DNA from: Crossaster papposus
Taxonomy: Eukaryota; Echinodermata; Asteroidea; Velatida; Solasteridae
Assembly (NCBI GenBank): GCA_037893245.1
Contig: JBAIAA010000095.1
Coordinates: 868,001-932,000, forward strand
Direction of reading: 5' to 3'
DNA length: 64,000 bases
The position numbers and the translations under genes were made by a program. This document shows, piece after piece, positions 1 through 11,329 of this stretch. The notes under the pieces were generated by a model. The model saw only the letters and a list, made by a program, of their open reading frames with translations. It was not told the origin of the DNA and searched no databases. Within the stretch, counting starts at the first letter, position 1. Every line of letters starts with the position of its first letter.

Positions 1-472
1 CTTGATCCGAGTACCAGCGTGTTATTTACATATTTCATGACCATTTTATGCATATTTTTGACAATTTTTTTAACTCCATACAGCCGTATTTTGATTGACA
101 AATACGATGCCTTTTTGTACCGAAGCCATTTGTTTGTGTACACTTTTCTAAGCACATGGGGGTGGTTTGACCGAGCTAATGGCGGACCACGCCTGTAGCA
201 ACCGTTGCTAAGTTACCTGAACAAAACTCGTAATCCTATTGGTCAATGCGCGCGTAGTGATTGACAGGCCGGATCGGTCCATTGTTCACCGGCGTAGTTG
301 GCAAACGTTGGCCGCTGTTTGCCTGAGCGGAACACAGCCTGCGGAGAGTGATTACAGGTTTCACATAAATACCGTACCAACATTTTGAGAAGCCAAATCT
401 TCTCAAATCAACCATCATAGTTTAATACGCCACTGGTACAGACATATGAACTAACTTTGGTATCTGTTTCAG

Positions 473-565
473 ATTGTTCATTGACTTGTGAGAATAACAT
501 TGAGGTTAACACTGACACATGCGAGTGCATTTGTGCCCAAAGCTGGACTGGAGCAGACTGTCAAG
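473..565 (+). CDS. Mucin-like gene exon: EGF-like module 1
   Basis: Phase 1-1 exon of 93 nt after a TTTCAG acceptor. It holds six cysteines, with the last four in CECIC...WTGADC. The C3-x-C4-x-C5 spacing is tighter than the classical EGF pattern. The donor is AAG|GTAATA. Confidence 0.8.
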
Positions 566-3500
566 GTAATAAACTAGGTTCCTTTAATCATGGAGCAATA
601 AACTAGATTATCATTTATTGCTCCATGCTTTAATTCACTTTCTCCAAAAAACATGTCAACATTTTTAGCAATAAAATAATGCAGCAGTCATTTTTTTAAT
701 AGAGTGAAAGCTGTTTTTTGCCTCAATGCAGGAAATAACACTCACCTATTATAAGCAGATAAATAAATGATACACACACGGTCATGATTTGTGTGACTAC
801 ACGCCTCAGCCAAACGAATTTTATTGAAAACGTTCTCAAAACAATTTTCCCCCGGCTACCGTTTTATGAGGGGCCACCGGGAATTGTGTATCACCAAAGA
901 TATTTAACTTCACTTGTTATGGGGCACCAACGGCCCCAGAGCACCATCAGCTCTGTATCAATGTCAGAGTTTGGGCACTAACAGCCCCTAGGCACCAACA
1001 GCCTAGACCATTAATCACCTATAAACACAGTAGCTGCAATGCGGTCCACAGAACATCAACAAGTATACATGTACCTGTTTATCAGTATAACGAGCACCAC
1101 TAATATAACCGGACATTCGGATATAACGCAGATTTCATATTCAGATACGAGTTTGTGCGCTTTTAAATTATCTTTTTATGTGAAGCCATTTTGAAAACAT
1201 ATTAAAATAAAAATAAATATAAAAAAATAAACTAGTTGTTTGGTTATTACTTTATTGTACCTTATCTATGGAGGGAAAAGGGGGGCATTCCCTCCCCCCC
1301 CCCCCCCCAAAAAAAAAAGTTTCCTTGCCCAGTTTTTCCCTGTAAATGATGTTTATTTTAGAGTCATAAAAAGTTAAAGATAGAGTGTGAATCATTGGCT
1401 CTGTGGTCAATTTGGTCATCGAAAACATTACAAACATTGGTACTTTGGTAGAGAAAACCTACCACACACGGCCGTCGATAGTGTTCAGCCAACATCTTTG
1501 TACGATTCTGCTGTTTGTTGCTCTCGTGGTTAATTTATGGACTATTGACAATGGGCAAGATTGATCCCCAAACATTTTCTTGCCCCCTTCCCCCAATTGC
1601 TGCTCCCCCATCCCTCTTCCCCACCCCTCTCCACCTCTCCACACCCCTCCCCCTAGTGGTACCATCACTGTATCCATTATAGATGTTTATTTAGTTATTT
1701 ATCTTTCTGGTAACAAAACCAAGGATTCATCAAAAGCGCCAAAGACACTGTCGCTCGCAAGCCTGAAAAAACCTGTAGAGAGAATATACAATGTGAATAC
1801 TTTTACAGTTTCAAAGGTGGGAGGAAAACCCCACGAGAATATATTCTGGGGAAACCCATAGAATCAGGTAGGGTCTAAGTTCAAATCTCAAATGTGGACC
1901 AGGCCGGGAATCGAACCCGGGCCACAGTGGTGAAGGCAAGGAAAGTAACCAATGCGCCATTGAAGCGGACGTGGTCACGTGGAGATAACGGATCCTAACA
2001 TTTTTTCCTTAGCTTGTCCGCTGACGGATGACGATTGTATGCCAGGGACGTTGGATGGCGTCAACTGCGAGTGCGTGTGCCCCAATGAAATCTCTGGAAG
2101 AACCTGCGAAGGTAGGATTGGCATTCAACGTTTATACAGATTACAATGTAGATGGGGTCTGGCATTCCTCACTAAAAGCCAGAAACGAAAATTTTAACGA
2201 CGTAATCCAGGATGTGAATTTGTTTTCATGCCCTAGCTTTTCTAGTGACAGTAGTCGAAGCAATCATTTCCCAGAAGTAGTAGAAGTGAACACAGTTTTA
2301 CACAGGAAATGGGCGGTTTTCGTCTCTTTCGTTGTAACCTCGCATTCTTCCGACGAAAGTTAATCTACATTTAAGACAGGACGGCAACTTCCAATGCAAA
2401 CCTTGATTACCGGTACAGGGGCTAATTTCACGGAGCTGCTAAGCAAATCATTTGTTCTTGGTAAAAACAAGGTTACAGACCAAATTTTCACGTGATCTTT
2501 ATTGTTTTTGATTGATAATCAGCTGGTTTTTTGCTTAGCATAAAAAACACGTAGAACTTTGGCTGATAACTTGACTTTTTTTGTGCTAAGCAAAATTTTG
2601 TGCTTAGCAGCTCTGTGAAATTGGCCCCTGATCTCTGCTTACGAGCGACCACTTTTTGTTCTTTCTTTAAAAATATATATTTTTTTTCTTCTAGTGAACA
2701 ATCCGTGTTTGAACAACACCAGTCTTTGTCCGGCTGAAAGGCAGTGTGTGGCTAACATTTACAACAGTACCGGTTACGACTGCGACTGCGACGCCTTAAA
2801 TGGTTACCGCGCTGTAGAAGGCGCGGGCACCTGTCAAAGTAAGTATACAGTGCATTGGTGTTATACAGGTGGTCCAAACAAACCTAATTCTAAATTTGAA
2901 TTTAAATAAATCTTTTAAATAATTTTTTCTTTCTTTATGTGATGTCTTTTTTGAAAGCTGATAAAATTGTTGAAAATCGATTTTTCAGAGTGCAACCCCT
3001 AAAAGCACGGATGATACACCAACTTTAACCCTTTCTTTACATGAGGCCAATTTCATAGATCTGCTTAGCACAAAATTTTGCTTAAGCACAAAAAAACTTG
3101 CTTAATAAATCAGGTAAGGAGCCAAACTTCCATGCGATTGTTATGCTAAGCTAACAACAGCTAAATACCAATCACAAACAATACACATCTCATACAGTGG
3201 TGGCTGGTAAGCTTGTTTTACTAAGCAAGAATGTTTTGTGCTTATAAGCAATTTTTATGCTTAAGCCCTCTATGAAATTAGCCCCACGTGTTTTATTCCA
3301 ACACTGTGCTCGAGTAAACTCGGTTATTAACTCGACATTGGTCAGGATAACCCAAATCCATCTATTTCTGACAAAATCAATTCCGCAAAATCAAATGTCG
3401 TATAATATAGTGTTGTGTTTTTCTTACTATTATTTTTTTTAGGATTAGCAGTTCGGATATTCCGACTCAGGATTTTCGGACTGAACGGGAATCCGGTTAA

Positions 3501-5169
3501 TTTTACGTCAGTGTATAGTAATCCTGTCTCAACTGCAAGCAGAAAGTTCTTATCCATATCCGCCAAAGTGGTAAGACCTTCTGTATTCTTTCTAGCTGAG
3601 CAGTGTGTGTATGAGTTTGTTTTTGATTGAAATAGGGGACGTACAAAACAATAGGGTCCCCTATTCCAACAAGGTTTCCGATTCCAATTCAAGTACAAAA
3701 CCTATGGGAGGCCTTCCGAAAAAGTACAAACAAAAGAGGGACAATAGGAGGTCCTTGATTTGAGGCGTATACACACTTGTGTGAGTTTGTATCTGCATTC
3801 AATTAATGGTCGTACAGTAGAATAGGGCCGTATATCGTAAGGTAAGTCCAATGCCTGAAAAGTCGGAAGTTGTAAAAATTATGGGGCGTCGGATTTATAA
3901 GGCATCGGACTTATAGTATTCGGCCTCATAGCTCCGACACCTCATTAGCTCCGACACCTCATCAGTCCGACATCGGACAAACGAGGCGTGTTATCTATAA
4001 GGTGTCGGACTTACGGACCGTTACAAAGAAAGGTTCATTTGTCCAACAAAGCAAGAACGAGTTTATTCAGAGGTCCGCACACAATTTAAAGGACAAACAA
4101 AAGAAGGGACAATAGGGGGTCCACGATGGAAGGTGATGCTTTATTCGGTGTTCGTGATTTGGTGTTCGTGTTTCTTGGTTCTTAGTTGTCAGCAGTCTCG
4201 TCTTTGCTTTGTGTCTCGACATTGTGTGTCTACTCTGTGTGCTTTTTCGTATACATTGTTTTTGTTTAACGCTAACTATCCCAAATCCTGCAAATCCACA
4301 AATGATGACCCTAACCCTCCAGGGTATTTTGGCTAGAAACCCTGCCAGACGTAACAGATTGCATACTTTGTCACATTGGCTTGTGTGCAGAGTGCATCAA
4401 GGTCAAGCAGTCACCACAGATGCACTGTGCTGGGTCTGGCAGGGTTAGGGTTAAAGCAGGTTAGGTCAAATTAATGCAATAGCACAGTTCATACGCACTG
4501 CTACAAAACACATCAAGTGTATGGTACACACAATTTCAAAATGTTATTAGCTGTGTTCGTTATTTTTCTGAACAGGTTCTTTCTGAGCTACAACGAAACC
4601 AGCTCACTTCAGCTGTACAACATGTGGTAGGACTACGCGCTGCAGGTGGAGGAAGTATAATCGCAGAATTCGCGGCATTTTTCAGTGACGAAAACTCGGC
4701 GCCAACGGTCGAAACTCTACAAAATGCTCTTCAGTCAAGTGGCCTCCTCGATGACAACGTTGACAATCTCGAAGTGGACACGACCTTTGTTACTACGACC
4801 AGTAAGTTTAAACACTGTATTCTGTGGGCAACGTTTTTCTTGTGAATGGCAATTTCCAACGTAACATGCACTCTTAATATTCCTACAGTACATGTATCTG
4901 AAAGGTTGGAACAATTTAACGTTACATTTTAAGAAGAATCTTCTTCAGTCCAGGCATTTTAGCAATTGGCTCCCTCCCAACCGAGAAAATAATTTAGGAA
5001 ATTCAAATAAGCTGTCCATTACTCTTGTTGCTGCACCAACCGTTACAAGTCCAGTTCTATTCAACTTTTAGCCTCACTTTTAAATGTAACCAGTTCGCGC
5101 CGGAGGAATGTACATGATTGAAAAGTCCAGGATATAAGCTTTCATTTGGTACATAGTACAGCTCTATAG

Positions 5170-5206
<37 letters not shown>

Positions 5207-8200
5207 TTCCGGTGATATGATATGACGTTTTTGCATATTAATGGTTCCATGGAATTCAAAATACACAACTGAGAAAACAGGCTTCGAAACACAACAAAGC
5301 TAAGACAATACATTGGAACCATGCACTCTTAAAAGGTTTTGTTTCACTTTATTTATCAAATTCCAGCTTTTTGTTAATTAAATCTGAAACTTTGGATATT
5401 AAAGATGTCATTTAAGACAACAAATGAAAATCAATTTTTGACAAAAATATTTACCCTATTAACTTTAACAGGCCATTACTCATAAATACATAGCGCGACT
5501 TACATGTACCGGTATGTCACCTTTTCCTGGGGCGGGTACACGCACAGTTTTCCCCAGATTCAAAACGAATGACGCATAAACACGTCACGAGCAAGGTCAG
5601 AAATGTCTGTCAGCAGCGAGCAAGGCCAGAAAAGCATGGGTTGATTTGGGGAGGTTGTAATTTATATTAAATATCATTTAACTGACCTGTCCGAAGTTTA
5701 ATGATCATGAATGCTGAGAAACGTCATTCGTTTTCAACCGGCGTCGGGCAGTGGTTCTTATGTTGTTCTTGTTTTTTTCCGCGAACAATTACATGATATC
5801 TAGCACAATCATTTTGCTGAATGCCTACAATCATTATTTACTTTCAAATAAGTAAGATATTTCTTAATTCCGTAGTAAATGTTTCTAATATCTGCAAATA
5901 GTATAACCTACCTTTAACATCAAAGCTGTTTACGGTTACAGTAACATTTACCAATGTTTATCTTCAGATAATTTCCTTGAAATTTTTACCAGATTTGTTT
6001 AAAGTGTTTATTTTATTTTTTTATATATTTTTTTACTTTCGATGTAGCCTGTACGAGCAATAATTGCGAAAATAACGGAACGTGTGTCATGGATTCTTTA
6101 CTGTATCCTATATTCTCCATCACGTGCAGGTAAGTTCTGAATTTGTCATTCAAAATTACAATCATTGCTATTTATTTTTTAATTCAGCGATAAAACGAGT
6201 CAAATATCTGAAAAATATCATTGTCGAAATATATATATTTTTGTTCAGTATCGAAATTTTTTATCAAACTACGAAGAATTTTCAAAAGATAAAACAAGTA
6301 ATAAATTCTAGTGTGTGCGAAAAGAAGCAAAAATTCTTTATTTAGCGTAATTATTTTGCTGGATGGCTAGAATCATTATTTAGTTTCAAATAATAAGAGA
6401 TTTCTTAATAATTCGGTAGTAAAAATGTTTGATATCTGCAAATAGTGTATCCTACCTTTAATTACACTGACAAAATTAGCGATCGTCTTATTCTATTCTC
6501 AGTGTCGCTTTCTTTATCTTGTTATTACATACTGGATGTTGAGCTTATTTACTTCTATCCGCAATTGGGCACCAACATGTATTGCTGAATTTGTTTAAAT
6601 TTGTCTATACGAGAAACCCAAGACATTGCCATAACATGATACCATTATCTAAAGCTTATCCCTAACCCCAACGGAATATTCTGTGAGCAAAACTGCATCA
6701 TTTGTCAAAGTGACAACCTTGCCCAGTGCAGCGAGATCCACCGAGTCTGAAACTCAAGGTCAAACTGCTTCAGAGTCTGCGGTCACATAACGCAGCAGAA
6801 TCCATCTCTGGCATTGTACAATGGGAATTTGCTCTCATAGTCTTAAACTGATGTCGCTTATGCACTGGTCTTAACAGCAGAATGCATCAAAGTGCACCAG
6901 ACCTTTTTACCTCATGAATGCACTGCGTCTAGCAGTGTAAGGGTTAATTAGGGGCGATCAATCGGTCCATTTTACCGACAGTTTTTTTTACCAACTTGTT
7001 TTAAAAATTCAGTTGCCAGACTTCTTTTACTGGTGAACGATGTGAGACAGTTTTGGAACCTGGAGTTACGACCATGAGCATGACCACTGAAAGCCCTGGT
7101 ACTGGTAAGAGACACAGCAATTACAAACTAATTGCATGATTACACAAAACAAATAGCGCTTACAAGTACATGAAACTTAGGGCACATCATTCTAGTTATG
7201 AGATTTAAAACCGTTTTAATTCTACAATTTAAAAACTGGTTTTGATTCTACAATTCGGTTTCGATAAATAACCCCCAAGACAGATATTCAAAACCAACCT
7301 TACATTTTTTTTGTAAGACGTACGGCTTAACCCTAACCCTGCCAAATCCAGCATTAAAAAAATAACTGGAACATTCCCTCAAATGACTTTTGACCTCAGT
7401 TCTTGACCTTTGACACAACCATTATATAAAGGTTACAATATGACCCAATTGTGATTGCAAAGAGACCAATTTTACAATTCCAGCCTGTTCACAACTGAAC
7501 TTCAAATGACCTTCGACCTCAGTACTTAACCTTTAACACACTAATGATATGAAGGTTACAATATTGCAACCATGCATGGCCCAAGTGCAATTGGAATTGG
7601 GCTTCAACTTTGCATATGATCGATTTTCTAAAACTTTATCCAAAATGCCAAGTACGAACTACCGGTACATACAGGTACATATGGTACAAGCTATTTACAT
7701 TTAGTACAGACTGTGATTGCATCTCGTCTCTCTTCTGAACTTTGTTCAGGCGAGACAAAAGACGAGGAGCATCATCTTCATAAATAACTCCAATCTGTAA
7801 AATGTGTTACAAGAATAGTTACATGAAACATGTGTGTACATCAGTTCCAATCATTGTATGTTCTTGTTCCTTCACACAGGCTTGTCGACCCTTGCCATCG
7901 TTCTCATCTCAGCGGCAATGTTTCTAGTATTTCTGGTTACGCTGGTGGTGATCATGTGCTCTGTGATGATGGCGGCGAGACCACGCCGCAAACTGGTCCG
8001 GTACGGTAGGCGCGGCCAGTGGGATGGGACCATGCCAAACCCGTATAGGCAGCGCAACTATGGGCAGCGCAACTATGGCCTGGAATCAGACGCGGATTCC
8101 GGATACACCTATGCCGATTACGCGAGCCGAAGTGACGACATCAGAATGGACCATCTTCAACTGGCTTTGAGACGCTCGACGCACCCACAGCGGGTAAGAC

Positions 8201-9358
8201 TACTCCCCGTACCCCTTCTGTCATCAAGAGCTATCTTAGGCTGTTTTCCAAACCAAAGCTTAAAGGCTCCGTCTCCGATTCCATCAACATTGTCAAACTG
8301 CATTAACAAAGCCGAAGCGGAGACGAATCTGGGGTTTGGAAAATGGCCCTATTCTTCATCTGCACTTTACAACTTCAGTTTTGAATCCCCTTTTGCCATT
8401 AAAGCTGGCACCCTCACTTCAAAATCCGATTACGTGTACCAGTAGGTCACATTCTGTGGAATATAAACTATCACAAAAAATATCGATACACTTAAAATGA
8501 GCCAATAATTAACGGCCCGAAAGGGTATGGAATAATCGAAGCAAATAACCCAGTGCATAATTTTGTTCTGTGTATTTTGACACCTCGATTGTTGAGATAC
8601 GATGTTGCGGAGCGGAGTTATTGTCATTTTAATGGTCGTAGGTCCAGTTTAAAAAGTGACAATCATCCCTATAGAAGCAGGTTTGCATTATTGTTTTGAA
8701 TGATCAGGTTTATGCTTCTGCTTCTGCTTCTAAAGGGATGATTGTCACTTTTGAAACTGGACCCACGACCATTGAATTAAAAATAACTTCGCTCCACCAC
8801 ATCGTATCTCATCAATCGAGGTGTCAAAATACGCAGAACAAAATTATGCACTGGGTTATTTGCTTTGATTAATCCATACCCTTTCAGGCCGTTAATTATT
8901 GGCTCATTTTTAAGCGTCTCAATACTTTTTGTGATGAGTTTATAGAACACAAAACAGCCTTTTAAGCAGACCAAGATGAAAAAGTAGAAGAAATTTGAAG
9001 AGATCATTGTGTTCTGCAGTACATTCGTCCCAAAACCCTTGGGCAGCAAATTATTTTGAGGTGCTTTGTGGGCCCGATCTTTTGGTCGAACAAATGTTTA
9101 CATCGTCTTTTTCGATTGCACTAAAACAAAAACATGCACAAAAACCAGATTTGTTTGCCACGTGCACCAGTAGCCTTGTAGTGTGCATTCATCTGCTGCG
9201 GGTTTTTTTCCAAGAAAAAAACCCTGTCAAATCTGTGCTTATTTTGATCAACTCGTGTGCTGTTCTGTTGTTTGTTTTTCTAGGACGGTCCCGGAAGATT
9301 GGATGGTTTCTCCAGGCCTTATGTAGCATCGGGGAACGAAGAGCTCTACCGCGTCTAA
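473..9358 (+). CDS. EGF/SEA transmembrane mucin-like protein, 3' nine exons (5' partial)
   Basis: Nine exons are 473-565, 2013-2111, 2695-2838, 3443-3570, 4576-4801, 6048-6129, 7013-7104, 7880-8193 and 9284-9358. Each has AG/GT borders, the phases match across all junctions, and the joined frame (1253 nt) is open to a TAA at 9356-9358. Domains in order: two six-cysteine EGF-like modules with an unusual CxCxC core, a third EGF-like module of 48 residues, a SEA domain of about 118 residues, a classical EGF module, one transmembrane helix, and a cytoplasmic tail of about 95 residues. In known families EGF-SEA-EGF-TM is the arrangement of membrane mucins (MUC3/12/13/17 type): extracellular, shed or held non-covalently after SEA autocleavage. 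The N-terminal part, where a Ser/Thr-rich mucin region could lie, is outside the window, so mucin identity is inference. The last four residues, LYRV, fit a class II PDZ ligand. Confidence 0.85.
1812..1975 (-). mobile_element. tRNA-derived SINE, family S1
   Basis: On the minus strand, box-A-like and box-B-like (GGTTCGA-type) promoter motifs are followed by a body with TTTTCCTCCCACC. The same organisation occurs at 33888-34135. It lies in an intron of the mucin-like gene. The tRNA part is too diverged to fold as a tRNA. Confidence 0.7.
2013..2111 (+). CDS. Mucin-like gene exon: EGF-like module 2
   Basis: Phase 1-1 exon of 99 nt with six cysteines in the same pattern as module 1 (CECVCPNEISGRTC at the end). 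The shared spacing suggests the two modules arose by exon duplication. Acceptor CTTAG, donor AAG|GTAGGA. Confidence 0.82.
2418..2628. mobile_element. MITE family D
   Basis: Termini GGGGCTAATTTCACGGAGCT and AGCTCTGTGAAATTGGCCCC, with repeated TGCTTAGCA motifs. In an intron of the mucin-like gene, 66 bp upstream of EGF module 3. Confidence 0.85.
2695..2838 (+). CDS. Mucin-like gene exon: EGF-like module 3
   Basis: Phase 1-1 exon of 144 nt (48 codons). Six cysteines in a C-x6-C-x5-C-x11-C-x-C-x13-C pattern, close to EGF modules that precede SEA domains in other proteins. Contains NNT and NST N-glycosylation sequons. Donor AAA|GTAAGT. Confidence 0.83.
3044..3285. mobile_element. MITE family D, diverged
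   Basis: AGGCCAATTTCATAGATCTG to CTCTATGAAATTAGCCCC, with TTAAGCAC in place of some TTAGCA motifs. Confidence 0.8.
3443..3570 (+). CDS. Mucin-like gene exon: SEA domain, first half
   Basis: Phase 1-0 exon of 128 nt. It encodes a segment with VNFTSVYSNPVS followed by a hydrophobic FLSISAKV strand, typical of the start of a SEA domain. NFT is a possible glycosylation site. The donor is GTG|GTAAGA. Confidence 0.78.
3638..4130. repeat. GGGACAATAGG repeat region
   Basis: GTACAAACAAAAGAGGGACA with AATAGGAGGTCC at the left recurs as GGACAAACAAAAGAAGGGAC at 4090. Between them lie GTCGGACTTA words in both orientations. Resembles family M in its words. In an intron of the mucin-like gene. Confidence 0.5.
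4576..4801 (+). CDS. Mucin-like gene exon: SEA domain, second half with GS cleavage motif
   Basis: Phase 0-1 exon of 226 nt. It continues the SEA fold and carries GGGSIIAEFAAFF. In self-cleaving SEA domains the break lies between G and S of a G-S-hydrophobic motif; here the Gly-Ser pair is encoded at 4651-4656. The remainder, ETLQNALQSSGLL, matches the amphipathic helix that follows the cleavage strand. Donor A|GTAAGT. Confidence 0.82.
5170..5205. repeat. Poly-C tract (36 C)
   Basis: An uninterrupted run of C within a repeat related to 56875-57010, which has a short GGGAGGGG there. Other homopolymer runs: 1296-1318 (C then A), 11601-11616 (G), 16585-16601 (C), 28709-28737 (T). Confidence 0.9.
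5511..5917. mobile_element. Chimeric MITE: family A middle joined to family B right part
   Basis: 5511-5640 matches the centre of family A (CGCATAAACACGTCACGAGC). It then changes without a gap into the family B interior and right terminus (CTACCTTTAA near 5917). Both lost their outer ends. A separate family A left tip occurs at 5088-5106. Confidence 0.7.
6048..6129 (+). CDS. Mucin-like gene exon: membrane-proximal EGF, first half
   Basis: Phase 1-2 exon of 82 nt encoding CTSNNCENNGTC and the segment up to the fourth cysteine. It splices in frame to 7013 to complete a classical six-cysteine EGF module. The donor is CAG|GTAAGT. Confidence 0.82.
6345..6463. mobile_element. MITE family B, right third
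   Basis: Ends GTGTATCCTACCTTTAA and contains TTTTGCTGGATGGCTAGAAT. It is a truncated copy in the mucin-like gene, between the two halves of the membrane-proximal EGF. Confidence 0.75.
7013..7104 (+). CDS. Mucin-like gene exon: membrane-proximal EGF, second half, and stalk
   Basis: Phase 2-1 exon of 92 nt. It completes the EGF module with CSCQTSFTGERCE and then encodes a short Thr/Ser-rich stalk (TTMSMTTESPGT) that leads to the membrane helix. Confidence 0.82.
7880..8193 (+). CDS. Mucin-like gene exon: transmembrane helix and cytoplasmic tail
   Basis: Phase 1-0 exon of 314 nt. About 27 hydrophobic residues (LAIVLISAAMFLVFLVTLVV and on) are followed by the stop-transfer cluster RPRRK, then a Tyr-rich tail. 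A 15-bp tandem duplication encodes RQRNYGQRNYG. Several tyrosines (GYTYADY) could be phosphorylation sites, which is inference. Donor CGG|GTAAGA. Confidence 0.85.
8470..8938. mobile_element. Long inverted-repeat element family L, copy 1
   Basis: Arms of about 180 bp start ATCACAAAAAATATCGATAC and end GTATTTTT-like/TTGTGAT, with GAGCCAATAATTAACGGCCC inverted between the arms. Second copy at 58709-59233. In the last intron of the mucin-like gene. Confidence 0.82.
9284..9358 (+). CDS. Mucin-like gene last coding exon
   Basis: After a TTTTTCTAG acceptor the frame continues for 24 residues ending RPYVASGNEELYRV and then TAA. No convincing AATAAA was found close downstream. Confidence 0.75.
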   Translation, partial: DGPGRLDGFSRPYVASGNEELYRV

Positions 9359-9640
9359 GTTTGTTGAGAGAGTTTTCCAGTAATGAGCCCAAAGTCCTGT
9401 TTTGGGTGTTGGTTTTTTTGTCTTGACTATTCTGCAGTTGCCATGGGTGTGGGTTCGAGTCGGGCCTGGGTTGCAATATATTGAAACAACTCATTCTTTA
9501 GATACTATACCTTATGTTGTATATTGGTTAAGTATCCAATTTAGATTATTTCATAGCAGAAAAAATATTGTATGGGTTGTCCATACATGTAGTGTGATTC
9601 TTTCTAACTTTATATTACAGTTTGTAAATAATTATTAATT

Positions 9641-10040
9641 AACCCTAACTCCCTCACGGCTTTTACTAGAAAGTATCCTGAATCCACCACAGTCCACCAA
9701 TTTTGGTTTGCAAAAACTGCTGGTGTCCTGAGTCCATCAGACTTTACCAGTATGCATTCTGGAGAGATCCTGAGTCCATCATAATCCACCAGCAAAAGTT
9801 TGATGGACTGTGACGGATTCAGGATACCTAGGTGGCATACCAAACATTGCAGTGCGTTTCTCCATAGAGTCCATCACCTAAATTTCTGTATCCTGAATCC
9901 ATCAAACTCCTGCAGTAACGCTAGGCTTATCCTTAATCCATCAGACTCCTCCAGTTGTTCAATATGGAGGTATCCTGAATCCGCTAAAATACACCAAAAC
10001 AGGAAATGGATTTTGATGGACTCAGGGTGGTTAGGGTTAA
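9641..10040. mobile_element. TTAACCCTAAC-bounded repeat
   Basis: TTAACCCTAACTCC and CAGGGTGGTTAGGGTTAACC are inverted ends. The interior repeats TATCCTGAATCCATCA in both orientations. Related short units with the same ends occur near 4307-4453 and 6660-6950. Confidence 0.65.
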
Positions 10041-10214
10041 CCAATAGATATCAACGTTGTATGTGGTATATTTATTGGTGAAGTATCCAATTCAGATTAT
10101 TTTATAGTAGAACAATATATTTTTTTTAAAGTTAAATATACATGTACATACGTAAAATGTAGTATGATTTTTCTAACTTTATAATCAATAATAATTAACC
10201 AATCAATATCAACG

Positions 10215-10611
10215 TTAAAGGGATCGTATACGCTTGGTAATTGGAACCCACTGTTTGTTTCAATCCTATATACTGTAGTTATAGATATATACCATAAAAC
10301 AAACCTGTAAAAATTTCATTTTAAAAGGTGTTAGCGATTTTGAGATATTGCCGAAAATCTGAAGCGGTTATGTCAACACAGGAAGAAAAATCTGCATTGA
10401 AATACACAGTCTGAGAAACGTCACTGCACTACTGCAATAACACTTCTCAGATTCAAATTTTGGGGGATAAAAAGTGTTATTATTTTCCATAACCGCAGTA
10501 CATCGAAGTGAAAAGTTTCTAAAAATGCAATATACTATCCAAAGCTGCTGTACTTCTTACCAAGTAAGATTTTATTGCAATTAACTTTTGGAGTAATTAC
10601 TAAACGTATGT
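10215..10611. mobile_element. MITE family C, full length
   Basis: Family C runs TTAAAGGGATCGTATACGTT ... AACGTATACGATCCCTTTAA with internal TGAGAAACGT / ACGTTTCTCA inverted motifs. This copy starts TTAAAGGGATCGTATACGCT. Its right end has drifted. Confidence 0.82.
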
Positions 10612-10659
10612 GGTATTTATATTGGTTTTGAGTATTCAATTTGGATTATTTTATACAGT

Positions 10660-11064
10660 AGTACTAGGGGGGACAATACAAATTTTAATATTGCTTTTAG
10701 GAAGTTTTTTGGGACTATTTCTTGAAGGGCTTGGTGAGTAGATTGCAAATCTCTTTCAACTTTCAAAATCGGTCAAAGCGTTGCCAAGTTATGGTCCGAT
10801 AAACTTTTCAGATTGCGCTTTTTCCTAGACAACAAACGTATTAAGCAACAGTAATTAAAAAGTGTTTTTTGAACCATCTCATTTATTCTATTTACATCTT
10901 TCAAGCATTTCAAATCATCTTTTCTAGTATGTATGTTGCTCATATTTTTCATATAAGTCTTTCTTTTTCAGATGATACATTTCATGAGATCTGCAAATTC
11001 TCATGTTGTTACTCGTTGTCTAGTGGGTCTGCACGGTGTGTATGACACCCCTAGTAGTACTTAG
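10660..11064. mobile_element. 400-bp inverted-repeat element
   Basis: AGTACTAGGGGGGACAATAC and GTATGACACCCCTAGTAGTA form short imperfect termini; TTTCAAACT-like AT-rich interior. Intergenic, after the mucin-like gene. Confidence 0.65.
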
Positions 11065-11329
11065 TAGAACAAATGTTAAACATTGTTTTATGAGCATAGT
11101 ATGTATTTTGACTTTTTTCAAACTTTGAAATAAATATATAAATAAATAAATATCGGGAATTCATATTTTATTTAGTCGACAATATACTGTAGCATGTAAC
11201 TAGAAGTGGAGCAAAATAACACTATATGTCCCCACTTAATGGAATGACCCATATCTGACATACATCATATTTTATCTAAAATAATATCTGACAAGTAGTA
11301 TAAGTGGGAATTTTTGTATTTATGTATGG

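Noticed and set aside
1900-1975. Possible tRNA gene (box A and GGTTCGA-type box B)
   Set aside because: The stems do not pair as a tRNA and the sequence continues into a shared SINE body. The same applies to 34060-34135, 13830-13918, 39442-39515 and 63330-63435.
8995-9426. 143-residue open frame overlapping the last mucin-like exon
   Set aside because: Uses a different frame from the spliced one and covers a repeat also found near 41190-41400.
9641-10040. Internal telomere repeats (TTAGGG/CCCTAA)
   Set aside because: CCCTAAC words occur only once or twice at the ends of a dispersed repeat and never as a tandem array.
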